A DNA stretch of 64,000 nucleotides. Source: Lepeophtheirus salmonis (taxonomy: Eukaryota > Arthropoda > Copepoda > Siphonostomatoida > Caligidae). The position numbers and the translations under genes were made by a program. Shown piece after piece: positions 46,497 to 58,872 of this stretch (positions within the stretch are counted from its first letter, which is position 1; the number at the start of each line of letters is the position of its first letter). Where the stretch lies: assembly GCF_016086655.4 (NCBI RefSeq), contig NC_052132.2, positions 15,936,805-16,000,804 on the forward strand. The letters are read 5' to 3'. Under the pieces are notes generated by a model. The model ran no database searches, was not told the origin of the DNA, and saw nothing but the letters and a program-made list of their open reading frames with translations.

Positions 46497-46894
46497 TAGT
46501 GGTGTGTCAGTCCTTATTTATTCGATCCAGTCCAGTCTTAGGGCCGGTCCTTAGGGTCGTTAGTCTTTGGGACTGGTCCTTAAGACCGTCGGTCCTTGGA
46601 ATTTTTCATAAAAATAGCGATGGATTATTGAGCCAAATAAAATATATGAAATATGTATTAAGATTATTGTACAAATCTTGCAAAAAATATTACATTTTTC
46701 ATTTTAGTACAATATAATACGAACATATTATATCTATTAATAAGTTATATAATGTATTCTATTAATGAACAGAATAATTAAAAGTAGGAAAACACCCTCA
46801 TTGACGTCACAAGGGATCGATTTCACCTTCTTTAAGGACCCACAAGTGGGACTGGACTAGACCGCACTCCAAAATAAGAACCGATACAACAATA
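46497..46894. mobile_element. hAT-like MITE, TAGTG-GTCC family, copy d
   Basis: The longest copy, 398 bp. It starts TAGTGGTGTGTCAGTCCTTA and ends AATAAGAACCGATACAACAATA, with near-inverse ends, and is flanked by CCTCCAAT (46489-46496) and CCTACAAT (46895-46902), an 8-bp duplication with one difference. Tandem GGTCCTTAxGGxCGT blocks sit at the left. TGACGTCA is at 46802-46809. A 92-codon open frame crossing it is spurious. Confidence 0.8.
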
Positions 46895-46902
46895 CCTACA
46901 AT

Positions 46903-49900
46903 TGAATTGTTATAATATGAAATTCGAGTATATGAATATCTTCCACGCTCTCCAGACAATTAATGATAGATATTGAAAAAAAAAAAAATGAGATGTTAAA
47001 AATTAAGACTTAAGTACTTTAATATTGCGTAGTAATAAAGATAGAGAGCGCCTAATGTCGGGTCAAAATTCATGTATTTTTGATGGACAGATTGGATAAA
47101 AACTTCACAAGATGAACGTCCATTATACCTTTTATTTAATCCATTACAACATATTTGTGATATTTTGAAGACTATTTTGAGATAATTAACTTTCCAGTGA
47201 ATGTTGCAATTAAAGGAAGCAACTGGTTAAAAAATAGATTAAATAAACTATATTTAAGCCACCATCAAAGATTTTAATTATAATTAAACCCATAATCAAG
47301 GAAAAAATATGTAGTAATCTTTGGAAAAAATAGTCAAAAGTCTACTTCTGATGGAAAATGAAAAAATAAACGCCGTTCACATTTTATCCCGTTCGTCATT
47401 TGTTCAAAAAATGAACGGGAAGAGTGAACGCCGTTCAATGTGCAAGCTTGTGAAGAATTAATATGAGGATGATAGTCTGGGATAACATAAGAGATGTATA
47501 GAAGTTGGTATGATTGAATTATTTGGCTAACTACCAGATGATTTCTGGTCCTTTTTTTTTTTTGGTTTCTTTTTGGAGAAAAGGTTCTGAGCTACAATAA
47601 AGGTAACGAGTTATACTCCAAGTCCGGCAAGGACGTTCACTTATAACTCACCAACAAATCCTGAGAGTTACATTCCGTCTTTCACGCACTTTTGCTTACT
47701 TAATACTTTTAATTCCTCTCTTCAAAAATAATGATTACAGTTTTGAAAAATAAATTAAGCATCTATTAAAAAGTCTTCCATTATAATATCATTTCTATCT
47801 ATGAATGCATCACTAAGTTTATTGTAAGTACTTTTTAGGGCACGAGTATATCTACTACATACATCGTCATAAAGTTTATGATATTAGCATATGTCGTAAT
47901 AAATTTCTACAAAAAGCATCAAACAAATGCATAAATGAATGTATAGGAACCCTCAGGAACATTGAAAGGCTTCTCTTCAAGCACATTCCACATTCAATTG
48001 CAAGGAAAAAGAAACATATATTAAACCAAAGATTACTGAACATACCTGGATATACACTTGACACACAACATCGTTAATAGAGCCCTGCAAATAATAATTA
48101 TTCGATTAAAAAACAATTGTAAAAGAGCAGAATTCTTTTTTGTTAAAATCTCATGAGGATGAACTCGCAGATAGAAACTTTATAGCCCATAGTAAATTCT
48201 CATTAGTGATCGATCGGAGTGATTAATCATGGAGCTATGGAAAAACGAAAGATTTTAGGGGAAAACTTCATTTTTTGGGGGTGAAAAGTGCTTCAAAAGA
48301 TGATACCAAGTATGATTCAGTTTGGTCAAAGAAGGAGCTAATTTTTGTATATAGAATTTCCTTCTATTCCTATCAAATCCAACAACTTTTAATCCCATAG
48401 CTCCCTTATAAGTAGGTATGGGGGAAGGACCTCTTATTAAATTTGATCGAAGGAAGACATTGTTTCTGGGAGGTTCCATTACTTATTATTATATTATCAG
48501 TTCCTTCGTAGTTTATCATATTGTGCATTGTATTGGAGAAGAGCGTCTCTTGATTAATTTTTTATAGAATTCCTGTTTTATCTTAACCCTTTAGCGGGCA
48601 AGCATAGAAATGCCAAAAATATCAAAAAATGTCAGTAATAAATATTGTTTGCCTAAAAATTCTAAGATTTAAATATTTCTATCGTTTTTTTATATACACT
48701 GAAAATCAGTCAGAATTCAAGTATCCCAAAGTGGGTCCTCACTCCTTTCTCCATAAATCCTATAATATATCTTATCTTATGCAAAAAAAAAAAAGTTATA
48801 TATAAAACCTCCTTGCTGTAATCCTGCGGCAACCCCTAATATATTAAAGTGCATCATGCAATACAAATTATCTCAATAGGTGAAGTATATTGGATGTTTA
48901 TCTGAAGTGGACTTTATAGAAAAAATTTGCTTGTTATTATGGATATAATTTTTAAAGGTCTATTTTACTTTACTTATTTAATTTAAATATTATGATATAA
49001 AGAAAACTTTAATATATATATCAAAATTTGTTTTTTTTATTTATATCAAGGTGGTAGAAGTGGTCGATAAAAAATATCTTGGGTTCATATTGAAAACATA
49101 TAAATTAGTATCATTCATTCTTGGCTACTTCATTGATTCATACTCATTCAAATTAAAATTAAAAAATAAAAATTTGTAGTATCTAATTCATTAATTTCCT
49201 AAATCTAAACTTTTCTATGCTACATCATATTTAATATCCAGTCGAGTCTAGGGGAAAAAAGTTCTTAGTATAGAAAGAGAGAGATAAAAAAAAAGGAAGA
49301 ATAATTAGAAAGAGAAAGAGGTGATGGTAGATTTTAGTAAACGTTTAAAAGTTTATCTTGGGATCTAATAAAGAGGGATGAATCCAAGCTCCCTGAGCCA
49401 AGGTAGTGGATCATATATTAGAGCTGGTTGGATGAAGCAGACCTCCCACTCTAAAATTGATGTACAGCTGTGGGAAAATAATAAATTATTTTATTCTTTG
49501 ATTTTTTTTTTTTTTTGAATAACCCACCAAAGAGAAGAGGGGTTTTACTAAAATCGTTGGAGGCTATGGATTAAAGATATCTGCCGAAAGGATAAGAAAC
49601 CGTTCTAGAATTCAAGTGTGGACTCATTATATTTTTGAATATTTAAATGAAGGAAACTAAAAAAGGATATAAACCCATCCATTTTGGTACCAGAAACACA
49701 CTCCTTGACCTTACGAAAGGTGAAATATCAATTGAAGTAAAACGCAGTTAATAATTGGAAGTATTAGAGGAACAAATAGACGCGTTTCACTCCACCAATC
49801 AACTCAACAATTTGTCAGATATCCAATTAAGGTTCTTTTAAGATCAAAAGCTTACTTTCTATCCTCATCAAAATCATAAGAAGCTTCCAGTATCAAAGTT

Positions 49901-51029
49901 TGTGTACATTGTGAGGTGAAATAAAGTTAAGATTGTTAATACAATTCATAATGACATAGCTTATTTGAAAGTTATTATCGGGTAGGAAGACTCCAATGTG
50001 GAACCAAAAGAGATGATTACTAAGATTTAGAAATTGATTTCTTTTAATGTTTCGTATAGCATTAAGTTAAAATTTGCAAATTTTGCTCTGTTTATCACCA
50101 GTAAGGATAAAGAAACTAATATATATAATGGATCTTGTTTATATGTGCTATATCTGTAGTAAAATTATATGATGATTTTTAAATTGATTGAACTAATAGC
50201 TTGGAAATGTTTAATTTCAGTGATAAAAGCTATGGTCCTTCTGTTATTGTGTAAAAAAAATAGGAAATGCAAGATTTATCTTAAATTATTTGTATGTGTC
50301 TAAATATAAAATTATGATTTTTATATTATAATTGTATCTATAAAATTGTAGGAAGTAAATGTATATTCTCATTCTGAAATATTATTTTTACTGCACAATA
50401 ATTTTGTTCTGTGAGAGCATTTAAAAAAATTATATGCATATTATTATTTAAACTGGAGTTTTGAATGTATTATTATCGGGTTTCATTGGTTTATATAATG
50501 TTAATAAATTATTCTTTAGATTATGGATGTTGCTTTATTGAAGTCCTATACTTGTTCCAAGAACATAATCTCTATGTATATCAAGATACTTTGCTTTGTT
50601 CCTGGGGTTGTCTCCAAATCATGCCAAATATCAAAGATTTATTTATTGAAGGTTTACCTTCACCAAAAACGAGGTTCTGTAATTTCAATCTCCGTGCTTT
50701 GTCCCTCTTCCTTATATCCCAGGTTTATCCAGATGTTAAGTAATCCCAAGGACTACTAAGAGTTGTTTTGTTGTCCTTGAGTCATCCATGATCAAATAAA
50801 TATTAGGTTTTACATTCAAGTCAACTGTCTATAGAATCATTTCGGCCACAAATTCTTTTAAATAGCAATAAGTAGTTGAACACAGATTATCATAATATTT
50901 ATTAATTTAATGGAATCTACATAAAAAAAATTGCAATATAATAGCAATATTTATAATGATTTTTGGAACATAGTGTATATTTTATGTATTTAAATATATT
51001 TTTGGATTAATTCTGGTATTCGAGCAAAT
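46903..51029. other. Intergenic; short inverted repeats, no gene
   Basis: At 47371-47440 GCCGTTCAC, CCCGTTC, GAACGGG and GTGAACGGC form an imperfect hairpin, related to 43765-43860. At 47628-47690 CACTTATAACTC-CAACAAATCCT and TTCCGTCTT match the right end and flank of the 60-kb foldback family. A purine-rich tract lies at 49248-49322. Open frames up to 92 codons at 50465-50759 match nothing known and are not called. Confidence 0.4.
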
Positions 51030-54000
51030 CTATGCTTTCATTATTGTATACTTAATCTGTGAGCTATTGTTTTGGGAGGGTGGTAAAAGAACACGACGAT
51101 CTTCATCGTCAAACTTTGATGTTTTTATAAGATTTTGGTGATGTAAAATAGGTACAATCACAAACAAATTAATGATCATCGTGGTTTCAATGATGAGAGT
51201 CCCCCATTCAAATCCTATTTTATCGTAAATAATGCCACCAAGGGATGATCCAATGTATCCTCCCACGCATTCATTTATAAACCATAAGGAAGTTATCATA
51301 CTTCGAGTTTGCTCTGAGTCAGAAGCACCAGACTCAACACTTTTTGACATCATAAAAGTAAGGGTTGTGATGAAATTAGCGGCGGTTCCACAACTATTTC
51401 ACCAAGGTGGGGAAAAAAGGTCAAATTGAGTATTTTGAAGTTATTATTTATTTTATTACAAATATAACTTGACTTTGAGCTAGAAAATATGTGATTTATT
51501 TGAATTTAAATTATACTAACCCATGAATAAGAAGGCCCATCCCTACAAAGTAAATACTATCTGGTATAAAAGGTAACAGAGGTAATGGCCCTAAAAACGA
51601 ATAACCAACAATGATACAACAACAGCCCACACTTAGTGCAACAATTGGCTTCAAACCACGAGATAAGAGATAGCCCCAAATGGGCGAGAATACTGCATAA
51701 GTTGCTCCGTCTAACATGAACATAATTCCAACTGCAACTGGCCCCATATCAAACTTCTTTACTAAGAAAGGCTGTAATTATCAACAAAAAAAACTTTGGA
51801 TCATCCACTGATTTTTTCCCCGAATAATTTAATATTTGAATGTATACATAAATGATTTTTAAAACACTTCAAAAGAACCATTTCAAAATGAATCAATTAG
51901 ACATGTCAATGAATTATTATTATTATTAGTATTATTTTGAATTCCATATTCAATTCTAGAAAAACACTTGAACACACGAATCTGTAATTCGTTTTTCCAG
52001 TTCTAAGTATTTTTGCAGCGAACGTATTTGCTGCATGACATATAGGCCACCATTTTATTTTTTATAGTATCGGTTCGAACTTTACTGTTGTATCTCCATC
52101 AGACTAATTATAAAGGTTGAGAAAAAAGGAATAGAATATCAATATAATTGACTTATCATTTATCAACCATTGATCAATGAATTTTATAGTCGGCCTTGTT
52201 TTTCCTTGATTTTGAATTGTATACATACAGTCGATCCATCATTTTTTGGGATTTCAAATATGATCTACAAAAGGAAGGAGTTGCTTAAAATACCACGTGA
52301 TGTATTGTATAAAATTACAACTACGACAAATATTATAGCTCTATAATTGTACAAAGTTCATATGAGTTGACCAACAAGAAATAATCATCAGAAAGGATGT
52401 TTTTCACCACGAGAGATTGCGTGCTTGGAGCTTGTGTTCCTCCAGATAGTATTATAACTCATTTGTTATTAATTTTTTATTATTATTTATTAATTATCTT
52501 CTTTTTTCTTCTTCTCCTAGCAAATTATATCATTAATCTGATCGAAATACAACAGTAAAGTTTGAATAAATATAAAAACAAAAAATGGCAGCGAATATGT
52601 CATGCGGCAAAATTTTCTCGATGCAAAATTACCGGCGGGAAAAACGTTCACGGTAAATTTGCTAGTCACAATTTTTTTGGTGTCAAATTTGATCTTCGAG
52701 ACTTTTCGAATTGAATTGTTTTGGAATACTTTTACCCTTTGTATATGTTTAAGTCCACTTTTGACAATGAAAGAAAAAAATCATTAATGAAAATAAAAAT
52801 TTGTTTATTAATTCCAAAATTTTATGCTTGTGATCATGCAATCCTGAGAAAATGCATTTAAGGGTTTTGTTTGAAAAGAAATAACCCTTTGATTCTCAAT
52901 TGTTTTTACGCTATATATATTTATTTCAAGTAAGAATATTTAGAATTTCATAAAAGTGTTAAAACGCTTTAGGTTTTATCTACAAGAGGCTCCATTTTTT
53001 TAAAGGAAATAATCAATCAGAGGTTGATAAATAATATAAAAAAACTCTATTGTTTATATAATTATGTTCCTTTATTATACGATATAATTCACTATGATGG
53101 AATTTTAAAAATTTAAATACTTGACGTCGATAAATTTATGCTTCAAAAAGAAAAAAAAGAATATTGCTGTTAAACTACACCTTTTAGAATACAATAGATA
53201 CTCTATGGTAAATGAAACCTTATTAATGCATGCTTCAAATACATTCCTTTGACGTAAAAATAATATATAAATTGAGTTACTTTTCTAACAAAACCCTTAA
53301 ACTATCGTGGTTTCTTAACCTTAAAATTGCATTTTCTCAAGACTTCAATGATTGCATATAAAATATAACCACATATTTGAAATCAACATACAATTTTGCA
53401 ATGAATACATTTACTTTTAGGTGTTTTAAATGGATTTTTTTTTCTGACTCAAAACTTGTCGTAGGCCTATAAAAACTAATCCACACGTCAAGTACTGCTA
53501 GTATGAATTTTAAAAGATTTTATAAAAAGTCAAATTTTGTTGACTCGGCTTATATATTGTACGTATTTGATAAATCATTCATCAAGCTAAATCTTAATTA
53601 CTACTATACCTAAATATAATTTAAGCTGTTTGATTTAAACATAAAAAACCGCATTTATGACAATGATATTTATGTCCAATTGAACTTTGAAGTCGATAAT
53701 CACAACATTTGAATATTTGTTGAATCATTATTCAAACATTGTATAATTCCATGAGGCTAAATCATTTTACACCAGTATACCGATAATATATTTGATTTTA
53801 AAATTTGCTTATTTTGGGTAGTAAAAAACATAAAATTCAGAAAACAGAAACAAAATTACTGAACACGGTAGGTACTTCTTTATACATTGAAGTCAATCTC
53901 AAGTAGAGTTGTACCACAACTATTCAACTACACAACTAGTCCTTATAGGTATTTTATGGTAGCTACAACAGCTGAAATGACGTATTTACTAAATACTTAA

Positions 54001-56246
54001 TTTCAATTGGGGAAGTTTGATCATAATCTCTTACAAAGAGTCAAGATACTTGAAGTTTGAAATGTCAGGTTAGTGACTAAAAGTACTTATCATACGTTTC
54101 AGGTATCATTCATTATTTTCTTAGTTTTTATATTCTTCAATCTTAGCAAAGAGTGATGAAAATAAAAAAAATAGTTAGGACCGCAGAATTTTCTTCACTC
54201 CCAGCTAGGCTTGAAGAATATAAAAACGATTAAAATAATGAATGATGCTTGCTTATTATACGTTCTAGCCACGTACATAATACTTTAAACTCCGGAAATC
54301 TTGTCTCTTTGAAAGAGCTTATGCTGAACAACTGAAAGAAGGTAGTTAGTAACTACAAGATTTCAGCTGTTGTAAATACCATGCAAAACTGATAAGGATG
54401 GGTCCTAGGACTAAAAAAATATATTAGGATCGGGTAGATAGGAGTATTTTTAGAAGATATCGACTTTCAAACCAAGAATACACTTATGTATGCATTAAGA
54501 ATTATAAATCATACCTGAAGAGACGGTAGATACCACGATACACTCATAGATGTACAACAGAGAACCAAATTTGTTAAAAAGATACTAGGTATTTTTAGCA
54601 ACTCTGTAAACGAACTTTCTTTAAAAGCCTTAGACGAATCTCTGCCTTGATGAGACTGGTTTGTATATTTGACAGATAGAATATGAGAGGAGATTATGGA
54701 ACATATAAATAAAATTGAGCCGGAAATAACAAAAGGTAGGCAAAAACCACCCAGCTCATATAACAGTCCACCAATAAGAGGTCCAATCATTAAACCAATT
54801 CCAAACATAGTCTCCATAACAGAGAGAACGATAGACCTAGAAGAAACATCCACAGCCTACAAAGACATAATTGTTGGAAATGATAAGGTCAGAATGTAAT
54901 AATGACTATTTATAAATAGATCTTACTTGTGCGGCTAATGGATAAATTGATGAGAAAAAGGCTGCCTCCCCCGTTGCGGTCACAATTCGAATGGCCATAG
55001 ATAGTGCAAAGAAGGATGTCCTATCGTATACCCATTCCAAGAGTCCAAAAAGTATATTGGTCGTTCCTGCAAGGAATGTTCCTCCAATAAACAACTGTTT
55101 GGAACCGATTCTTGATATATGCTTCCCAAAAATAGGAGCAAAAATAATGGTAGTAATAAATGCGACGCTATAAACCTAAAAATTATATTTAGTCAAATTT
55201 AATATTTTAGTGAATCATAAATTTAGATTTATTGGTATCATACATAAAGATCAAGCTAAATCTAGTTTAATCTAGCAATTATTATATAAGTCTATTTTCA
55301 ATTTAATTTACGTTCCATCATTGAGTACACAAAAATTATTTATTCAAAATTGATATTTACGTCATAGGGTAAGTTTTACAAACAAACAACGCACTTGAGT
55401 ACATGAGTTTTTGACCACATTCATTTAGGAGATATAAGTTCATATTTACGTACTCAAATATTAAACATATTTCTGTAGATATGAAATCATTTAAGTGAAG
55501 TTTTACTTTCTATGTATAAATAAGGATAGTAAAAAAATACACAAAAGAGGATCGAAATTCCTTTTTAAGGTCCTCAAATTTATTAATTGATGATGAGATT
55601 CAAGTTTGTATACTATTACGGAGATAACCAACCCTTTATGAAAATGCATTTTTATTTAATTAATTAAAAAGCTTTAAACTAAGGTAATAATAATACATCT
55701 AACTTTGATATAGTGTTGATTTAAGTGTTTAACGTGACTATATTAACAAAGTAATGTAGTGATCATTAAGAATAATTGTCAAATAGGAAATATTTAATAG
55801 TAGGTATGATATATATTAGTATCAAATTAAATTATATCGACAGCTGAATGTGATGACGTGATCTGATTAATTGTCAAACTTTCAAAAAATAGTGTATTTT
55901 AAAGTCTGACGACTTTAAAATACATATTTACTACATTTACAGTTGAAATTAGAGGGTCATAAATGATTTTAGATTCGTTATTTACCATTCCAGTCTCTGA
56001 AACAGTCATTCCTTTGGACTGCGCCTCCTGTGTATAAAAGGGTGACAATAGGGAATATGTGATACCTCCAAGAACTTCCGACACTGCAAACACTATTAAA
56101 TTAGACCATGTCTGTAACGTCCATTCACTTTTCTTTCTTTTCCTTGATCCAGGATGATTATCATTAACATCCTCACTAGAATATCCTGAGGATGATGAAG
56201 TGGATGCTGAAACAAGGGATGGAGACCTAGGTACTATATTATCCAT
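51030..56246 (-). CDS. Major facilitator transporter, SLC18B1-like, five exons
   Basis: Membrane transporter of the MFS drug:H+ antiporter class. The closest family by layout is SLC18B1, a vesicular polyamine transporter in animals, so a proton-coupled vesicular role is inferred. Exons on the - strand: 56246-55986, 55175-54927, 54856-54515, 51771-51521, 51393-51030. All borders are GT-AG and phases join to 488 residues, close to the usual 450-500. The N-terminal 35 residues are Ser-rich and basic (SGYSSEDVNDNHPGSRKRKK), then a helix runs into LLSPFYTQEAQSKG. Motif A of the first half is GKHISRIGSK at 104-113, its second-half counterpart GYLLSRGLKP is at 317-326, and motif C GIGLMIGPLIGG is at 189-200. 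The C-terminus after the last helix is charged. The start ATG follows GAAA, a good context, with an in-frame stop just upstream. Intron 3 is 2.7 kb and full of inverted repeats. Confidence 0.85.
51978..52640. repeat. Inverted repeat in transporter intron 3, first
   Basis: The left arm at about 51990-52115 and the inverse of about 52500-52640 share GCATGACATAT, CCATTTT, the exact stretch AACTTTACTGTTGTAT and ATCAGACTAAT/ATCAGATTAAT. The arms are separated by about 390 bp. I infer a foldback-type element. Confidence 0.65.
52830..53375. repeat. Inverted repeat in transporter intron 3, second
   Basis: CTGAGAAAATGCATTTAAGGGTTTTGTTxGAAAAG at 52844-52880 recurs in inverse at about 53280-53350 (GTTTAAGGGTTTTGTTAGAAAAG, TTGAGAAAATGCAATTTTAA), with ATGCAATC outside on both. 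Arms are about 60-100 bp with insertions. Confidence 0.55.
53930..54415. repeat. Foldback repeat in transporter intron 3, third
   Basis: The left arm 53930-54162 and the inverse of 54190-54415 align through nearly their whole length, sharing ACAACAGCTGAAAT, CAAAGAGxCAAGAT, ATCATTCATTATTTT and TTTTTATATTCTTCAA, with a spacer of about 25 bp. A third, single arm lies at 56808-56890, upstream of the gene. The repeat ends about 100 bp from the splice donor at 54514. Confidence 0.75.
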
Positions 56247-56807
56247 TTTCTATCCGGTTGTGTAAGTAAAAATATTTAAAAAAATATAAGGAGTAAAACA
56301 GGGGTAAATTATTGATATTTCACGAAAGAATTAATAAAAGAGTGATGACTACATAAGTCCGTGATGACTACCCTTGAGAATGTCCACAAACAATTAAAAT
56401 GAAACATATCAATAAAATATATAGAATGTTGTATTTAACACAACAGTAGGAGGAATTTTTAAAGTCAGAGCGATGGATAAAATCATTACGGCAGGAACGT
56501 CATCAATTCATACTCTCTTTCTCTCCCGTGTGTGTAGTAGTTACATAGAATACTAATTCTTAATTGTCTGTCAAGCTCTCCTTCTCTCCCTTCGTCATCC
56601 TTTATTTTGTTTTGGCTCACTTTTGTAACTAATTTATACCAGTTTATAAGAGAATCAAAAGAAGTCCGTTCCGCTTAGGAATAATTCTAAGTTTTTATTG
56701 ATTTAAATTAGTGTTGGATTGGTTTTAAAAAAACTAACAAAACTGCAGTCCGGTCCTAATAAAATTTAGGAGTAATAGGACCGGCCATTATCAGTCTTCT
56801 ATGATAA
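56247..56807. other. Upstream region of the transporter
   Basis: A divergent stretch before the transporter ATG. No TATA box is clearly placed. At 56709-56790 GGTCCTAATA, AGGAGTAATAGGACCGGCC suggests a decayed TAGTG-GTCC-family MITE. Confidence 0.35.
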
Positions 56808-56888
56808 CTACAACAGCTGAAATCTCATTTCGGTTGTTGAAGATTTATCATAACCTCATTCAAAGAGACAAGATACTTTAAGTTTAAA

Positions 56889-57167
56889 CAGGGCTCTGGA
56901 GTCGAAGTCCAGGAGTCGGAGTTGGAAAATTTGTACCGACTCCGGCTACGAAAATGATAATAATTTATGTTAATAAAACTTATTTATAATCTAAGACTTA
57001 TATTGAGTGTTCGTAATGTTTTTTTTCTAAATGGCTATAAATTATAGGTAGTAAGTACTATTAATTTATGATATGTACTTGAATGTTGTGTGTTAGAGTC
57101 GAAGTCGGTGAAATTCAAAATACAGGAGTTGGAGTCGGACATTTTATGTACTTACTCCGCAGCCCTG
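56889..57167. mobile_element. 279-bp hAT-like MITE, CGGAGTCGG family
   Basis: The ends are CAGGGCTCTGGAGTCG and the inverse CAGGGCTGCGGAGTAAG. The flanks are AGTTTAAA (56881-56888) and AGTTTCAA (57168-57175), an 8-bp duplication with one difference. The sequence inside each end repeats AGTCGGAGT words. The CAGGGCT start and 8-bp duplication indicate a hAT-mobilised MITE. Confidence 0.8.
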
Positions 57168-57179
57168 AGTTTCAAGGGT

Positions 57180-57738
57180 AATGGGTAACTTCGTATAAGG
57201 AGATTTTGTATAAAACCATTTCGTATAAATTTATGAGGAAACGGGGCATAGACTTTATGAACTTTCATTTCATACCCCGAATGTTGTTGGTTTTTTTGGG
57301 TACTACCGATAATTAATTAACTACTAAGAGCCCTTCACAACTCCCCCAATTGTAACTCAAATGTTGGTGGTGTTTTAGCCTACCGCCGGGTCCCAAAACA
57401 GGATGAAACTCATCGCCGATACTTTAGAAACAACTTAGAACCCCTCACAATCCCCCAATTATATCCTGAATGTTGGGGGTGTTTAAAAAAAGATCGAACC
57501 GATAAAAAAAATACTGAAGTGGAAGAGTGAAGACTGATTAGGAAATCAGTACCTGGACGCTATCCAACACTATTTCAAATGAAGTTACATTTTTTTAGAT
57601 TACTATTATTAGAATTCAGAAACACATGTGTTCATCATAATCATAAAATTGTGGCGTTTATTAGAATCAATTTAATATTGATGACAGTTTGTACCTAGAT
57701 ACAGCCATCATTGGGGACATCCCCCCCCCTCACCCAGA
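57180..57738. other. Intergenic; tandem GTT-GGG text
   Basis: Two similar segments near 57320-57375 and 57440-57485 share AGAxCCCxTCACAACxCCCCCAATT and ATGTTGGxGGTGTTT, a short direct duplication about 112 bp apart. No gene. Confidence 0.45.
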
Positions 57739-57739
57739 T

Positions 57740-58872
57740 TTAACCCTTTAAGGTATAGGTGGACCGTTGTGTCCTGTTTCAAAAAATGCTTATAAATATA
57801 AAACCAGCTGTTCTCTAGTTCTGATATTTTACTGAACATAGTTGAGCTATCTATAGATAAATTATGATTACGACCTCACTTTTCTGTTTTAGCTGTAAGT
57901 TGTCCTTGATAGCGGGTGATTAAATTTCTTATCAATATTTAATCAATCTTTTTTTAAGGAATTGTGGCATAAAAAACAGGTGAGATTATTATTATATAAG
58001 AAAAAATATATAAATAATCCATACATATGTATACTAGGAGGGGATATCGATACGTTTCTTTTATATTTCACTCATATGAATAAATAAATAACTTCAGTTT
58101 TCTAAATAGGACTGTACGGTCCAGCCAGGCATTGGATTTGCTATTTGAAACAGTCCTATTGGACGTGTAAGCAAAAACATGAAATTATCCTTAATAATTT
58201 TTGTTTAGGTTCTTCGAATTATATACGTTCCGGTACTTTTTACTTCAAAAGGGTAAATTCCACATGCATTTAGAGCTTGATTACACATATTGCATGCAAT
58301 AGTAACTCATACTCTGATTGGTCTGATCTTGATTTTCGGGATCCAGAGTATCTCTTGCCTAACGAAAAATTTTCTGATTACGAAATTGAAGAAACTGAAC
58401 CCAAGAAAAATCCAGAAAAAGATATGGGCTCTACTGAAAACTGTGTACGACTGTCCCGTCATGGTCCCTAATGGAAAAAAACAGTCTCGAGAGATGTTGT
58501 ACCATCATCTGTCCCTCTATTTCTTGATCAAAATGAAGAAAAAAACTGATGATATGTCCCCAATGGATTATTTCAAGAGTTTCATTCCTGATGACGTTCT
58601 GTGAACAGTCAAATATTTATTCAGTCCAGAGAGATGGAAATAAGCCTCTAACGTTGGAACAGGATTATTTTTTTGGGCATGCAACAAAGTCATTACCAGA
58701 GCAAGGTGTGAGACTAAATGGCATCGGTCACTTTCCAGAAATAGCTCAAAGAAGGGGTTTACAAAAATACCTTGGATGTAACGGCAAAATTATTATGTCT
58801 TGCATAAAATGTAAACTTCACTTATACTGTGAAAAGTACCAAAATTGCTTACTTCGGTTCCATACAATATAA
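57740..58872 (+). pseudogene. piggyBac element, internally deleted
   Basis: The target TTAA at 57740-57743 is followed by CCCTTTAAGGTATAGGTGGA, a piggyBac-like left end. From 58277 the N-terminal acidic region is encoded (SDWSDLDFRDPEYL, then EIEETEPKKNPEKD). After a frameshift near 58470 the domain opening appears as MSPMDYFKSFIPDDV and, after another, EQSNIYSVQRDGNKPL (58603-58650). The sequence then jumps to the C-terminus: GHFPEI, then the cysteine-rich CIKCKLHLYCEKYQNCLLRFH (last codons to 58872), where the family has CxxCxxxLC and a final CF-YH. The DDD catalytic core is missing. The right terminal repeat was not found. Confidence 0.75.

Noticed and set aside
48255..48479. 74-codon open frame on the - strand, protein-like composition
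   Set aside because: I recognised no family and found no splice context; left uncalled.
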